47,572 nucleotides of DNA from an uncultured Alphaproteobacteria bacterium (GCA_937142855.1 CAKZQZ010000110.1:1-47572), one strand, 5' to 3'. Numbered from the stretch's first letter, positions 27,493 to 36,310 are shown. Notes: a model not told the origin generated them from the sequence alone. Numbers and translations: made by a program.

Positions 27493-27509
27493 TGCAAATA
27501 GAATGCCAT
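27493..27509 (-). promoter_or_regulatory. Sigma-54 promoter for fliK-fliL-fliM-fliN
   Basis: On the minus strand the sequence is ATGGCATTCTATTTGCA: TGGCA and TTGC at exact -24/-12 spacing. The predicted start near 27482 gives a 17-base leader before fliK. The fliJ end lies just upstream, so the fliK group can be transcribed apart from fliE-fliJ. Confidence 0.75.
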
Positions 27510-27536
27510 TAACAAAAAACGGTACCATTACAAAAA

Positions 27537-27929
27537 TTAATTATAACTCTTCTTTTCAAGTTCATTAGAATAAATGAGTTTATATTCGTTAGTTTTTTCT
27601 TCAGCTTTAATTTTTTTTAAACGATTGACTATAATTTTTTTCTTAACAATTTTTTGCTCATTTAATAGGTAATTATTTCTATTACTGGCAATATTTTTCT
27701 GACTTTGTAATGTACTCAGTAATTGAGCATTATTCTTAAAAAAACCGGAATTTATTATATTTTGGGAACCATCAATTTTGCTATTATCCATAATATCATC
27801 TATTTGAGAAATTAGTTTTTTATTTTTGACTATTTCTGTCTCAAGCAAATTTGAATTTGCAACATTTTTTGAAATATCTCTTTTCTGAAGTGTTGCCAAC
27901 CTTTGAAAACGTTTAATTTTTTTTTCCAA
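27537..27929 (-). CDS. fliJ: Probable FliJ, export chaperone
   Basis: FliJ is a short coiled-coil protein that sits in the FliI ring and couples the export ATPase to the gate. The 130-aa product is almost entirely helical and Lys/Asn-rich, with heptad-like Leu/Ile spacing (RFQRLATLQKRDISKNVANS at the start). FliJ sequences are too variable to prove it. Position directly after fliI and before fliK is the main support. Confidence 0.7.
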   Translation of the reverse strand: MEKKIKRFQRLATLQKRDISKNVANSNLLETEIVKNKKLISQIDDIMDNSKIDGSQNIINSGFFKNNAQLLSTLQSQKNIASNRNNYLLNEQKIVKKKIIVNRLKKIKAEEKTNEYKLIYSNELEKKSYN

Positions 27930-27938
27930 TATAATTCC

Positions 27939-29258
27939 CTATGAATAAAGCTTTAACAATTCAGATTTGGCAGTCTCATAGTTAGCTTTTTCTGAATTTA
28001 ATTGTGTTATGTAATCTATCAATTTTGGCCACATCAAAATAGCTTCATCTAAATCTTTATCTTGTCCCTGAGTGTATCCACCCATTAATAATAAATCTTT
28101 GTTTTCGATATAACTACTAACATGTTTTCTAAATAGCTTTGCGGCATTTAAATGTTCCTCAGAAACTAAGTCATTCATAACTCTACTTATAGAGTGTGAA
28201 ACATCTATGGCTGGATAAATCCCCATCTGAGCATTTGATCTACTCAATACAATATGACCATCAAGTATAGCCCTTGCTGTATCAACAACAGGGTCATTAT
28301 TATCATCACCATCAGCTAAAATTGTATAAAATGCAGTAATGCTTCCTTCACCCTCGTCATTGGTTCCTGATCTTTCTATTAAGTTTGGTATCATAGATAT
28401 AACTGACGCAGGGTATCCCTTAGAAGTAGTTGGTTCTCCCAATGATAAACCAATTTCTCTTTTTGCATGCGCTATCCTGGTAAGACTATCCATTATAAGT
28501 AAAACATTTTTATTTTGGCTTCTAAAATACTCAGCAATTGCTGTGGCTCTGTTGGCTGCTCTTATCCTTATCAAGGGAGATCTATCAGCAGGCACAGCAA
28601 CAACACTTATTTTTGATGAACTTTCATCTTGAAACAATTCGTTTACCATAGTGCCAACTTCTCTTGCTCTTTCGCCAATCAAAGCAACTACAACTACATC
28701 AGCTTCTGTATATTTACTCATCATTCCTAAAAGAACAGATTTTCCTACTCCAGATCCAGCTATTATTCCTAACCTTTGACCTTGCCCAACAGTTAAAAGA
28801 CCATTAATAGCCCTAACACCAACGTCTAGCGGTTTTTTTATTAAATTTCGTTTAAGAGGGTTCATAACTTTGCCCATTAATGGCCATTTATTATTAATTT
28901 TTTCTAATGGTTTATCATCAAGTGGGTTTCCAAAAGCGTCAGTAACACGGCCTAATAAAGTATTATCTATATCAATATACCTTCCGTCGTCATGCAAAGA
29001 CACCTCACAGCCTGTTACAATGTGTGATGATGGCTCTAATATTGCCAACATATTATGATTTTGATCAAAACTTATGACCTCTGCTAAAATTTCTTTTCCT
29101 ATTTGATCTTTAACAAGACACAAGCTTCCAATTGGAGCTGGGAAAGGGTTACAATAAATTACATTGCCGTCAAACCTGTTAACTCTTCCAGAACTCGTAA
29201 TTCTCTTTGGTCTTTTGAAATTTGTAATATTATCTATTAACTTGGCGTTGAAATTCAT
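27939..29258 (-). CDS. fliI: Flagellum-specific ATPase FliI
   Basis: FliI is the F1-like ATPase of flagellar type III export. Walker A GSGVGKSVLLG is at about 167-177, VALIGERAREVG and Walker B VLLIMDSLTRIAHAKREIGL follow. The signature SEPTTSKGYP appears as GEPTTSKGYPASV. At 439 aa it is complete. It lies 18 bases after fliH. Confidence 0.97.
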   Translation of the reverse strand: MNFNAKLIDNITNFKRPKRITSSGRVNRFDGNVIYCNPFPAPIGSLCLVKDQIGKEILAEVISFDQNHNMLAILEPSSHIVTGCEVSLHDDGRYIDIDNTLLGRVTDAFGNPLDDKPLEKINNKWPLMGKVMNPLKRNLIKKPLDVGVRAINGLLTVGQGQRLGIIAGSGVGKSVLLGMMSKYTEADVVVVALIGERAREVGTMVNELFQDESSSKISVVAVPADRSPLIRIRAANRATAIAEYFRSQNKNVLLIMDSLTRIAHAKREIGLSLGEPTTSKGYPASVISMIPNLIERSGTNDEGEGSITAFYTILADGDDNNDPVVDTARAILDGHIVLSRSNAQMGIYPAIDVSHSISRVMNDLVSEEHLNAAKLFRKHVSSYIENKDLLLMGGYTQGQDKDLDEAILMWPKLIDYITQLNSEKANYETAKSELLKLYS

Positions 29259-29276
29259 TAATTGCCCCTAGCCAAT

Positions 29277-30347
29277 CTAATTATTAATATTTTTTTCTGA
29301 GTAGTGCATACCATCACAATTTAAAATAATATCTCCTCTTGAGAGATCTTTGTTAGGTACAAAAATGGATTTATCTAACCCATCACTAAATTTTTCTATC
29401 TTGGAAATGGCTTGATGATCCTCTTCATTAATTTCAATAGTAATTTTATCTTCAAAACAATTAATATTTTTTAATAATGATTTAATTTTTTTTTCATATT
29501 TGTCAGGCATTTTATCAATTTGATAACCTGCTAAATCATAAGCAATTTCAATAATTTTTTTCTGTATTGTATTGTAAATTGCTGTTTCAGTTATTTCGGA
29601 TAGATTTGAGAAAATATTTTGAAATTTTTGAAAATCTTTGGATATTATATCAGAAGTGTTGGTTAAGTTAGGGTCATTTCTTTCTAAGTTTTCTTGGACA
29701 CCGTTATCGATATTATTTATTGATTTTGAAACAGCATCTCTAACTGAATCTAGAGCCTGTTTTGTCTCTTCGCTTTTGTTATTTTCGTTATTATCTACCT
29801 CTAACCTAGATACATCGTTTGAAATATCTTTGTTTGAATCTATCTGTTCTGATTGAATTATTTCAGGGTCTTTATTGCCCAAAGAGTTGTTTTTTATATC
29901 TGAATTTTCAGAGCTTTCCTTATTCTCGTTATTATTATTAATATTAACTTCTGCGTCTTCAATTTTTGATGTTTCTGTTACATTTTCATTAGACCCAGCT
30001 GTAGTTTCTTCTTCTGAACTGTCAGGAGTATCAGTTACACTCTGGTTTTCAAAGAGAGCAGTATTATTCTCATTTTCATTCTTTTCAATTTCGTTTCCAT
30101 CTAAGTCTTTAGAGCTTTCTGACTTATTTGGGATATCATTATTATCATCTTTTTTTGTTTTAGTTTCAAAATCTAGAGCAATTTCTATTAGTGATTTCTT
30201 TATAAAATCTGTTTTGCTAGAAATATTTTTCTCTTCAAAAACAGACTCAGATTGTTTTTGAAGGACAGACTTAATATCATTATTACCAAGAGGAACAATA
30301 TTTTCTGTTTCATCATTTTCAGTATTGTTTTTCATACTTAAGTTCAT
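29277..30347 (-). CDS. fliH: Probable FliH with long acidic N-terminal region
   Basis: FliH binds and restrains the FliI ATPase and docks it on FliN. The conserved part is the C-terminal third (about 235-350): a helical stretch with IIEIAYDLAG, then INEEDHQAISKIEKF and IILNCDGMHYSEK. The first 230 residues are low-complexity Asn/Glu/Asp/Ser/Lys, giving a total of 356 aa against 220-280 commonly. The identity rests on the weak C-terminal match and on position between fliG and fliI. The acidic tract may interact with basic export partners; that is speculation. Confidence 0.75.
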   Translation of the reverse strand: MNLSMKNNTENDETENIVPLGNNDIKSVLQKQSESVFEEKNISSKTDFIKKSLIEIALDFETKTKKDDNNDIPNKSESSKDLDGNEIEKNENENNTALFENQSVTDTPDSSEEETTAGSNENVTETSKIEDAEVNINNNNENKESSENSDIKNNSLGNKDPEIIQSEQIDSNKDISNDVSRLEVDNNENNKSEETKQALDSVRDAVSKSINNIDNGVQENLERNDPNLTNTSDIISKDFQKFQNIFSNLSEITETAIYNTIQKKIIEIAYDLAGYQIDKMPDKYEKKIKSLLKNINCFEDKITIEINEEDHQAISKIEKFSDGLDKSIFVPNKDLSRGDIILNCDGMHYSEKNINN

Positions 30348-30362
30348 TTTATTGTTCTCAAC

Positions 30363-31400
30363 CTAAACATAATCGTCACCACCTCTTCCAGCTAGAACGA
30401 TGGTACCTTCATCGGACATACGACGTGCTACAGCAATTATTTGTTTTTGTGCTTCTTGAACCTCTGTTAGCCTAACTGGCCCAAGGGCTTCCATTTCATC
30501 TTGAATGTTTGCTGCTGCACGCTGAGACATACAACCGAATAATTTTGTTCTTAACTCTTCATCAGCGCCTTTTAGAGCTAAAATAATCAAGTCATCTTCA
30601 ACTGCACGTAAAAGAGTTTGCAAAGATTTATCATCAGATAACATTAATGTCTCAAACACAAACATACTATCTTGTATATCTTGCATGAGTTTTTTATCTT
30701 CTTTAAGAATTTCTTTCATGATTTTGGCTTCACCATCACCACTTAAAAAGTTCATGATCTTAGCAGCAGCTGGAACACCTCCAACCTTACTTGCTCTTAA
30801 ACTAGCATTTGATGAAAAAACTTTCTGCATCACTCTATCTAATTCTTTTAAAGCTTCTGGCTGAACGGTCTCAAGAGTGGCTATTCTTCTTATAATGTCT
30901 GCCTGATTTTTTTCTGGCATAAAGTTCAACACATCAGAGGCAGTAGCTGGCTCTAAATACGAAATAATTAAAGCAATAATTTGAGGGTGCTCATCAATAA
31001 TCAAGTCAGCTACTGATCTAGCATCAAGCCAGTCTAGAATTTCTATTGCCTTATTACTGTCAGATGGTGTTATTTTACCAAGAACGGTTTGAGCCTTATC
31101 TTCACCTAAAGACTTGGTTAACACGTTTTTAATATAACCTCCTCCTGAAATGCCAAGGCTTGTTTGTGATTTAATAATTGCTAAGAATTCATCTAAAACT
31201 AGGTTGACAGTATCTTGACCTAACCCTTGAACAGAATACATTGCCGCCCCTAAAACTTGAACCTCTTTTGGCGTAAGGTTTCCCATTATTTCTGCGGCTT
31301 CATCTTCACCAATTAGCATCATTAGAATTGCACATTTTTGTGTGCCGGTTAAACCTTCATAAACTTCTTTTGCGTTAGGTGTTTTTACTGCTTCTGCCAT
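30363..31400 (-). CDS. fliG: Flagellar motor switch protein FliG
   Basis: FliG is the C-ring subunit that contacts the stators and generates torque. The N-terminal domain begins LTGTQKCAILMMLIGEDEAAEIM. The middle domain contains the EHPQIIALIISYL block (EHPQxIA is diagnostic). The C-terminal torque helix carries the charged residues in LRAVEDDLIILALKGADEELRTKLFGCMSQRAA (quoted in part). At 345 aa it is normal. The gene lies between fliF and fliH. Confidence 0.97.
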   Translation of the reverse strand: MAEAVKTPNAKEVYEGLTGTQKCAILMMLIGEDEAAEIMGNLTPKEVQVLGAAMYSVQGLGQDTVNLVLDEFLAIIKSQTSLGISGGGYIKNVLTKSLGEDKAQTVLGKITPSDSNKAIEILDWLDARSVADLIIDEHPQIIALIISYLEPATASDVLNFMPEKNQADIIRRIATLETVQPEALKELDRVMQKVFSSNASLRASKVGGVPAAAKIMNFLSGDGEAKIMKEILKEDKKLMQDIQDSMFVFETLMLSDDKSLQTLLRAVEDDLIILALKGADEELRTKLFGCMSQRAAANIQDEMEALGPVRLTEVQEAQKQIIAVARRMSDEGTIVLAGRGGDDYV

Positions 31401-31430
31401 AAGAATTTTCCTACTCTCTTAACTATAAAC

Positions 31431-33146
31431 TTATGAATCTTTTTCGATCATACCCTTAAATACGCTTGATACTCTACCTGCCTCGTCGCCAACTATCATT
31501 CTAATAACAGCAACTTTGTCGTCATATGTGTTTGCAGTATCAAGCATTTCTGCTGAAATTGAAGATTTTTTGGGCTTTAACTTAGCTTTAATGTCTTCTA
31601 GTGACTCACCCTCTTGAACCTCAATTTTCTCATCCACATCATCTTCTTCATCTAAAGCCACTGAACCGACACCTGAGGTATAACCTGCTGGAACAAGTAC
31701 CCTTTTTAGAAGTGGATGAAGAGCGCCAAAGATTACTATTGCCAAAATTAATACAGTTGCTAATTGCTGTGCAAGTTCTTTTATAGATTCATTTTCATAC
31801 CAAGGAACTATTTCTGCTTCAAGTGCATCAACAAATGGACTACTAGTGACTGTCACACTATCTCCTCTTGTCTCATCAAAACCAAGAGCTTCCTGGACTA
31901 AAGATTTAATTTCTACTAATTTTTCATCACTAAATTTTTCAAATGTAACCGTTCCTTCAGGAGAAACAGATTTCATCTCTCTAATAATAACTGCAGCTTT
32001 AATTTTGGTTATTTGGCCATACTGAGCAGTTGTTGTTTCAACTTTTCTACTAACTTCATAGTTTTTTACAGAAGTCTGACTTCTTTGCTTAAGGTTAGCT
32101 CCAACACCTTTATTTTCAGGAGCTTCTTTTTTCAAATCTGGTGCCAAAGGTGGTGCGTTTGAAAGAGCTCCTGGGATCCCTCTTGCTTCTGGGTTTGCAC
32201 TTTCATCTAATGAAGTTTGTTCACTTCTAAGAGCATTACCTTTGGGATCAACAGATTCCTCAGTTATCTCACTCTTTGTAAAATTCATATCCACATTAAC
32301 TTCTGCCTTTAAATTTCCTGCACCTACTATTGGTGTCAATAATGAAATAATTCTAGATCGATATATTTCACCTAGCCTCATAGTCTGTGACATTTGTTCG
32401 TTAGACGCAGTAGCCGAACTATCACTAGACGGTTTCGATAAAAGTTCACCAAATTGATCTACTACAGTTATATTTTCTGAAGGTAGGTTGGGTACTGAAG
32501 ACGCAACCAAATGAACAATTGATTGAACTTGCTGCCTTCCAAGTGATCTTCCGTTTGATAATTTTACGAAAATTGAAGCAGAAGGGTGTGCAATTTCCCT
32601 TGCAAAAACTGTTTTTTCAGGAATGGCGAGGTGAACTCTAGCTGAACTAACTCCTGATATGTGGTTTATAGACCTAGATAACTCAGCTTCGAGCGACTGC
32701 TTTATCTTCACAGCTTCAACTGAACGACTTGTACCCATAGGCATATCACCTAAGGTATCATAGCCATTTGGAACTGATGAAGGTAAACCTTCTCCAGCAA
32801 GAAGCATTCTAGATTCATGGTATTCCGCTACTGGAACAATAACTTCTCCTGTTGTTGGGTTTAAAGAAACATCTACACCATTTTGTTTTAAGGTTTGAAT
32901 TACAGCGGCTTTTTCACTCTCAGGTAGTGATGCAAATAAAGTCGTCATATCAGATTTTTGCATAGTGAAGAAAACAATTAGCCCTATGAAAGCTACTATA
33001 ACGCCAAAAATTAAAGGAATAGACTTTTGAACAGCTGGATCAGAAGTTATTTTTCTAACATTCGAAATAGATGAAGAAATACGACTTACTATTCCAGTGT
33101 TTTGACTAAGACCAGATAAATTATTTCCTGTAGTTGCTTCTGCCAT
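31431..33146 (-). CDS. fliF: Flagellar MS-ring protein FliF
   Basis: FliF builds the MS ring, the first flagellar structure in the inner membrane. Two membrane segments flank the periplasmic ring-building domain: about 41-64 (IPLIFGVIVAFIGLIVFF) and about 460-480 (LATVLILAIVIFGALHPLL). The YscJ/FliF domain has the MLLAGEGLPSSVPNGYD block and the SVDPKGNALRSEQT region. The acidic C-terminal tail that binds FliG is present. The 571 aa length is normal. Confidence 0.97.
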   Translation of the reverse strand: MAEATTGNNLSGLSQNTGIVSRISSSISNVRKITSDPAVQKSIPLIFGVIVAFIGLIVFFTMQKSDMTTLFASLPESEKAAVIQTLKQNGVDVSLNPTTGEVIVPVAEYHESRMLLAGEGLPSSVPNGYDTLGDMPMGTSRSVEAVKIKQSLEAELSRSINHISGVSSARVHLAIPEKTVFAREIAHPSASIFVKLSNGRSLGRQQVQSIVHLVASSVPNLPSENITVVDQFGELLSKPSSDSSATASNEQMSQTMRLGEIYRSRIISLLTPIVGAGNLKAEVNVDMNFTKSEITEESVDPKGNALRSEQTSLDESANPEARGIPGALSNAPPLAPDLKKEAPENKGVGANLKQRSQTSVKNYEVSRKVETTTAQYGQITKIKAAVIIREMKSVSPEGTVTFEKFSDEKLVEIKSLVQEALGFDETRGDSVTVTSSPFVDALEAEIVPWYENESIKELAQQLATVLILAIVIFGALHPLLKRVLVPAGYTSGVGSVALDEEDDVDEKIEVQEGESLEDIKAKLKPKKSSISAEMLDTANTYDDKVAVIRMIVGDEAGRVSSVFKGMIEKDS

Positions 33147-33169
33147 TTTCTTATTCCTAAAAAATTAAA

Positions 33170-33484
33170 TTAAACGGGCATATTCATTATATCTTTGTAC
33201 GAACTTAAAACTTTATTCCTGACATTAAGTGTCATTTGGAAAGCTATGCTTGATATTTGTTGTTGCATTATTACTTTTGTTAAGTCTGTTTCTTTACCTA
33301 ACTCATAATCTTTAGTTATTTCTGCGGCTTTATTTTGGCTGTCAGCAACTGAATTAATAGCGTCATTAATTTTTTTTGAGAAGTCCTCAGCCTTCTCACC
33401 TCCAGCAAATGCCTGATTAGCCTTTTCTAAAATATTTTGTCTTAAAAGGCTTGAACTTCCTATGCTTTGATTTGAAACCTGCAT
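33170..33484 (-). CDS. fliE: Flagellar hook-basal body protein FliE
   Basis: FliE joins the MS ring to the proximal rod and is the first export substrate. The 104-aa protein has the characteristic C-terminal part DLTKVIMQQQISSIAFQMTL and VRNKVLSSYKDIMNMPV. It lies 14 bases downstream of the FlbD-like regulator gene and 23 upstream of fliF. Confidence 0.93.
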   Translation of the reverse strand: MQVSNQSIGSSSLLRQNILEKANQAFAGGEKAEDFSKKINDAINSVADSQNKAAEITKDYELGKETDLTKVIMQQQISSIAFQMTLNVRNKVLSSYKDIMNMPV

Positions 33485-33498
33485 TATTTAATTTCCTT

Positions 33499-34695
33499 TT
33501 ATGTTATTTTTGCAAATGCTAGTTGATCAGCAAATGTATCAACTGAAGAATTACTACTTATGCTTGATAGAGACTTGTCGATCATTATAGAATTCTCGTC
33601 TATGATGTTGTTTTGACATAAGACGAGAGCCCTTTGGAGAGTGTTTTCAAGTTCTCTTACATTACCCGGCCAGTCATGTTCTAACAGTAATTCTCTTGCA
33701 CCACTAGTCATGTAGGGTGTCATATTATTTTCTTGAAAATGCTTATTTAAAATTTTAATTGATATAGGAAGTATATCGTCTTTTCTTGCTGATAAATTCT
33801 TTGTTTGAAGAGGAAAAACATTAAGTCTGTAATATAAATCTTCTCTAAACCTTGATTGATTAACCTCGGAAGCCATGTCTCTGTTAGATGTTGCTAAAAC
33901 TCTAACATCAACATCAATATCTCTTTGACCTCCAACTGGAGTAACTTTTCTTTCTTGCAATACTCTTAATAACTTGGCTTGAAGTGATAAAGGCATCTCA
34001 GAAATTTCATCTAAGAGTAAAGTTCCCTTATCAGCAGCTCTAAAAATACCCTTATTGGCATTTGATGCTCCTGTAAAAGCTCCTTTTTCGTGACCAAATA
34101 AAATAGCCTCTAACATATTTTCAGGTATGGCAGCGCAATTTACCGCAACAAAAGGCGCATCCTTTCTGTTTGAATTCTCATGCAAATAATTGGCTAGAAC
34201 CTCTTTTCCTGATCCAGTAGGACCATTAATGAATACTGTTACGTCTGTGTTTGCTACCCTTTTGGCTAATGATAAAAGCTCATAAGTTTTAATATCACCA
34301 GCGGAAAAAGAAATATCAGGACAACACATATTAAAAATAAGTTCTAAAGAATATTGGTCTGTGAAATCTGAAATTGATACTCTTCTTAGAGCGCCTCCTA
34401 ATTCACTTTTGACTTCAAAACCATTTACAGACACATCTTCGCTAATAATGATGACTTTTGTTAATTTAGCCTGCCTGGCAATAGCTACAAGTTTTTGTGA
34501 ACCCCCAACTTCTTTCTCAAACGCGTCTGAGCAAACTATGGTGTCAGCTTGATATCCAACTAAATCTATTCCTAAAAAATTAGGCTTTGAGTTATCACTG
34601 CCTGCTTTAATAACTGTAATGTCTCTATTTTCTAAGATATCACATAAATTATTGGCTATTTTTAAATTGCTGTTAACGACTATAACTTGGCTCAT
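33499..34695 (-). CDS. FlbD-like sigma-54 activator lacking a DNA-binding domain
   Basis: This is a bacterial enhancer-binding protein of the FlbD type, first gene of the fliE operon. Residues 1-125 form a degenerate receiver: the first strand reads IVVNSN where acidic phosphorylation-pocket residues are expected, so phosphorylation is unlikely. The AAA+ domain is complete: Walker A GPTGSGKE (158-165), GAFTGA sigma-54 loop (205-210), Walker B LLLDE (226-230) and [10 protein letters not shown]. After that only about 50 residues remain, ending in FADQLAFAKIT, with no Fis-type helix-turn-helix; fliE follows 14 bases later, leaving no room for one. It should contact sigma-54 but must be guided to DNA by a partner. 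A good AGGAG Shine-Dalgarno and a sigma-54 promoter precede it. Confidence 0.88.
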   Translation of the reverse strand: MSQVIVVNSNLKIANNLCDILENRDITVIKAGSDNSKPNFLGIDLVGYQADTIVCSDAFEKEVGGSQKLVAIARQAKLTKVIIISEDVSVNGFEVKSELGGALRRVSISDFTDQYSLELIFNMCCPDISFSAGDIKTYELLSLAKRVANTDVTVFINGPTGSGKEVLANYLHENSNRKDAPFVAVNCAAIPENMLEAILFGHEKGAFTGASNANKGIFRAADKGTLLLDEISEMPLSLQAKLLRVLQERKVTPVGGQRDIDVDVRVLATSNRDMASEVNQSRFREDLYYRLNVFPLQTKNLSARKDDILPISIKILNKHFQENNMTPYMTSGARELLLEHDWPGNVRELENTLQRALVLCQNNIIDENSIMIDKSLSSISSNSSVDTFADQLAFAKIT

Positions 34696-34727
34696 AAATA
34701 ACTCCTAAAATTCTCTACAAGACCAGA

Positions 34728-34744
34728 AGCAAGAAGCTTGCCAA
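34728..34744 (-). promoter_or_regulatory. Sigma-54 promoter for flbD-like-fliEFGHIJ operon
   Basis: The minus strand reads TTGGCAAGCTTCTTGCT, with the -24 GG and -12 GC correctly spaced. The expected start near 34717 leaves a 22-base leader with AGGAG. The FlbD-like activator would be made from a promoter of the class it activates, a positive feedback loop. Confidence 0.85.
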
Positions 34745-34809
34745 CAAAAATTCAAAAACAAATTTTCCTTAAATAATAAATATAAGAAAGCAATTTTTTT
34801 TTTATATTA

Positions 34810-34839
34810 TTGCTTTATCTTCAAAAAAGTCATTATTAT
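34810..34839 (+). promoter_or_regulatory. Probable sigma-70 promoter of the fleQ-like gene
   Basis: TTGCTT (34810-34815) and TATTAT (34834-34839) with an 18-base spacer fit a sigma-70 promoter reading toward the fleQ-like gene; the -10 matches five of six bases and the -35 only three. The -10 is inside the palindrome at 34829-34842. Confidence 0.5.
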
Positions 34840-34842
34840 GAC
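34829..34842. promoter_or_regulatory. FleQ-type operator between the two activator genes
   Basis: GTCATTATTATGAC is a perfect 5-4-5 inverted repeat. It has the outline GTCA-N6-TGAC of the published Pseudomonas FleQ consensus GTCaNTAAAtTGAC. It overlaps the probable -10 of the fleQ-like gene (autorepression) and lies about 85 bases upstream of the sigma-54 promoter of the divergent operon, a normal enhancer distance. Function is inferred. Confidence 0.65.
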
Positions 34843-34884
34843 AAAAATAACAAATTTATTTCAATAATTTGACAGGTTTTGTTT

Positions 34885-36006
34885 ATGAGTCTCGACGATA
34901 GCAGTTCAACTAAGACTAATCCTAATAATATCCTAAATCAGATGATAGACGGTGAAAGCTCTTCTACCAAATCAATGAAAAATTTAATTGCTATGGTCTC
35001 TCAAACAGATAGTACAGCCTTAATACTAGGAGAAACGGGAACAGGAAAAGATGTCGTAGCACAAGCTATTCATAAATGTTCTAAAAAAAAAGGTCCTTTT
35101 GTAACTGTTAACTGCGCAGCTATCCCCTCAGAATTACTCGAGTCTGAATTATTTGGTCACGAAAAAGGTTCATTCACAGGAGCAGACAAACAAAGAAAAG
35201 GACGATTTGAGCAGTCAAGCGGAGGATCACTATTCCTTGATGAAATAGGAGACATGCCCCTCCCCCTACAAGCCAAACTTCTAAGAGCTATTGAAAGTAG
35301 AACTATACAAAGAGTTGGCGGAGCAGAAGATATTAAAATTAATTTAAGATTAATTTGTGCAACTCATAGAGATCTTGAAAAAAAGGTTGAGAGCGGCGAA
35401 TTTAGAGCAGACCTGTTTTTTAGAATTAATGTTTTACCAATAAATGTTCCCTCACTTGCTGAAAGAAGAGAGGATATCCCAAGCCTACAACAAACGCTCT
35501 TAAAAAAAATGAATGTTGATAAGTCATCCGAACCCTTTTTTTCTCCTGATGCTGTAACAGCACTATGCAAACATAACTGGCCAGGAAATGTCCGTGAATT
35601 AAAAAATGTTATAGAAAGAGCTTGTATAATTTTCCCTGGAAAGGAAATTTCAGGAACCAATGTCTATGAAAATTTACTGAGGCTCAAAGTTCCAACCATT
35701 GCTGAGGAGCAAGACGCATTATGGGAAATGACTTCTGATTTGAGTGGGATTAATGAATTAGACGATAATGAGATAATCAGCAATCCAGAAGATTACTTAC
35801 CACATCCCAAAAATTATAAAAATTGGTTTTCATTTTATGATGAAATTGACTTAAGAAGACATTTACAAGATGTAGAAATCGTTCTCATTGAAGAAGCCCT
35901 AGACAAAACAGGTAATAAAATAGCTGCCGCTGCAGACAAGCTTAAATTAAGAAGGACTACGCTGATCGAAAAAATGAAAAAATACTCTATTAGTAAAGAG
36001 CTATAA
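34885..36006 (+). CDS. FleQ-like sigma-54 activator lacking an N-terminal domain
   Basis: This is an enhancer-binding protein with AAA+ and DNA-binding domains only. Walker A GETGTGKD is at 49-56, the sigma-54 loop is GSFTGA (95-100) rather than the usual GAFTGA, and Walker B is LFLDE (116-120). The C-terminal Fis-type helix-turn-helix (about 325-373) contains [14 protein letters not shown], nearly the same as the end of Pseudomonas FleQ. The first 25 residues are unstructured; the FleQ receiver-like domain and its LFRS c-di-GMP switch are missing. I take the ATG at 34885 (AGG 9 bases upstream) over an in-frame TTG two codons earlier. Probable master regulator of the flagellar genes and DNA-binding partner of the divergent FlbD-like protein. 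Confidence 0.85.
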   Translation: MSLDDSSSTKTNPNNILNQMIDGESSSTKSMKNLIAMVSQTDSTALILGETGTGKDVVAQAIHKCSKKKGPFVTVNCAAIPSELLESELFGHEKGSFTGADKQRKGRFEQSSGGSLFLDEIGDMPLPLQAKLLRAIESRTIQRVGGAEDIKINLRLICATHRDLEKKVESGEFRADLFFRINVLPINVPSLAERREDIPSLQQTLLKKMNVDKSSEPFFSPDAVTALCKHNWPGNVRELKNVIERACIIFPGKEISGTNVYENLLRLKVPTIAEEQDALWEMTSDLSGINELDDNEIISNPEDYLPHPKNYKNWFSFYDEIDLRRHLQDVEIVLIEEALDKTGNKIAAAADKLKLRRTTLIEKMKKYSISKEL

Positions 36007-36011
36007 TCAAT

Positions 36012-36308
36012 TTAGTAGTTGTAAGCCTTAAATCTTTTAATGAATTTTGATTTTTCATCTTTTAATGAAATGAGTTTAGACTCAATTTGAATAATGTTTT
36101 CTGTATTTTTTAAAGATAATTTTTTGACTAAGCTTTGAAAATTTTTATTATTCCTATCCTTAAAGTTTTTTATAAGTTCCAAACGGGTTCTATCTAAGTC
36201 TTCAATTAGGCTATAATCACCTAAATTTATAAGATCTGAAATTTGTTTTGAAAGTTTTTCAATTTCATTTAATTCAGAGTTATCTTTTAGATATTGCTGT
36301 TCTAACAT
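36012..36308 (-). CDS. Small helical protein after fliS, FliT-like
   Basis: This 98-aa protein is rich in Leu, Lys, Glu and Asn and predicted almost fully helical. It lies two bases downstream of fliS and converges on the fleQ-like gene with five bases between stops. FliT, the chaperone of the filament cap FliD, occupies this place after fliS in many bacteria and is a short, poorly conserved helical protein. The size and position fit, but no diagnostic residues can be named. Confidence 0.55.
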   Translation of the reverse strand: MLEQQYLKDNSELNEIEKLSKQISDLINLGDYSLIEDLDRTRLELIKNFKDRNNKNFQSLVKKLSLKNTENIIQIESKLISLKDEKSKFIKRFKAYNY

Positions 36309-36310
36309 TG

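Noticed and set aside
29875-30261. A long antisense open frame opposite fliH, and similar ones opposite mlaF, flagellin 1 and fliM
   Set aside because: They mirror the composition of the sense genes, have no ribosome-binding sites and match no family. They are frame shadows.
33485-33560. A frameshift hiding the helix-turn-helix of the FlbD-like protein
   Set aside because: Only 14 bases separate its stop from fliE, and the space after NVRELE is too short in any frame for the missing domain.
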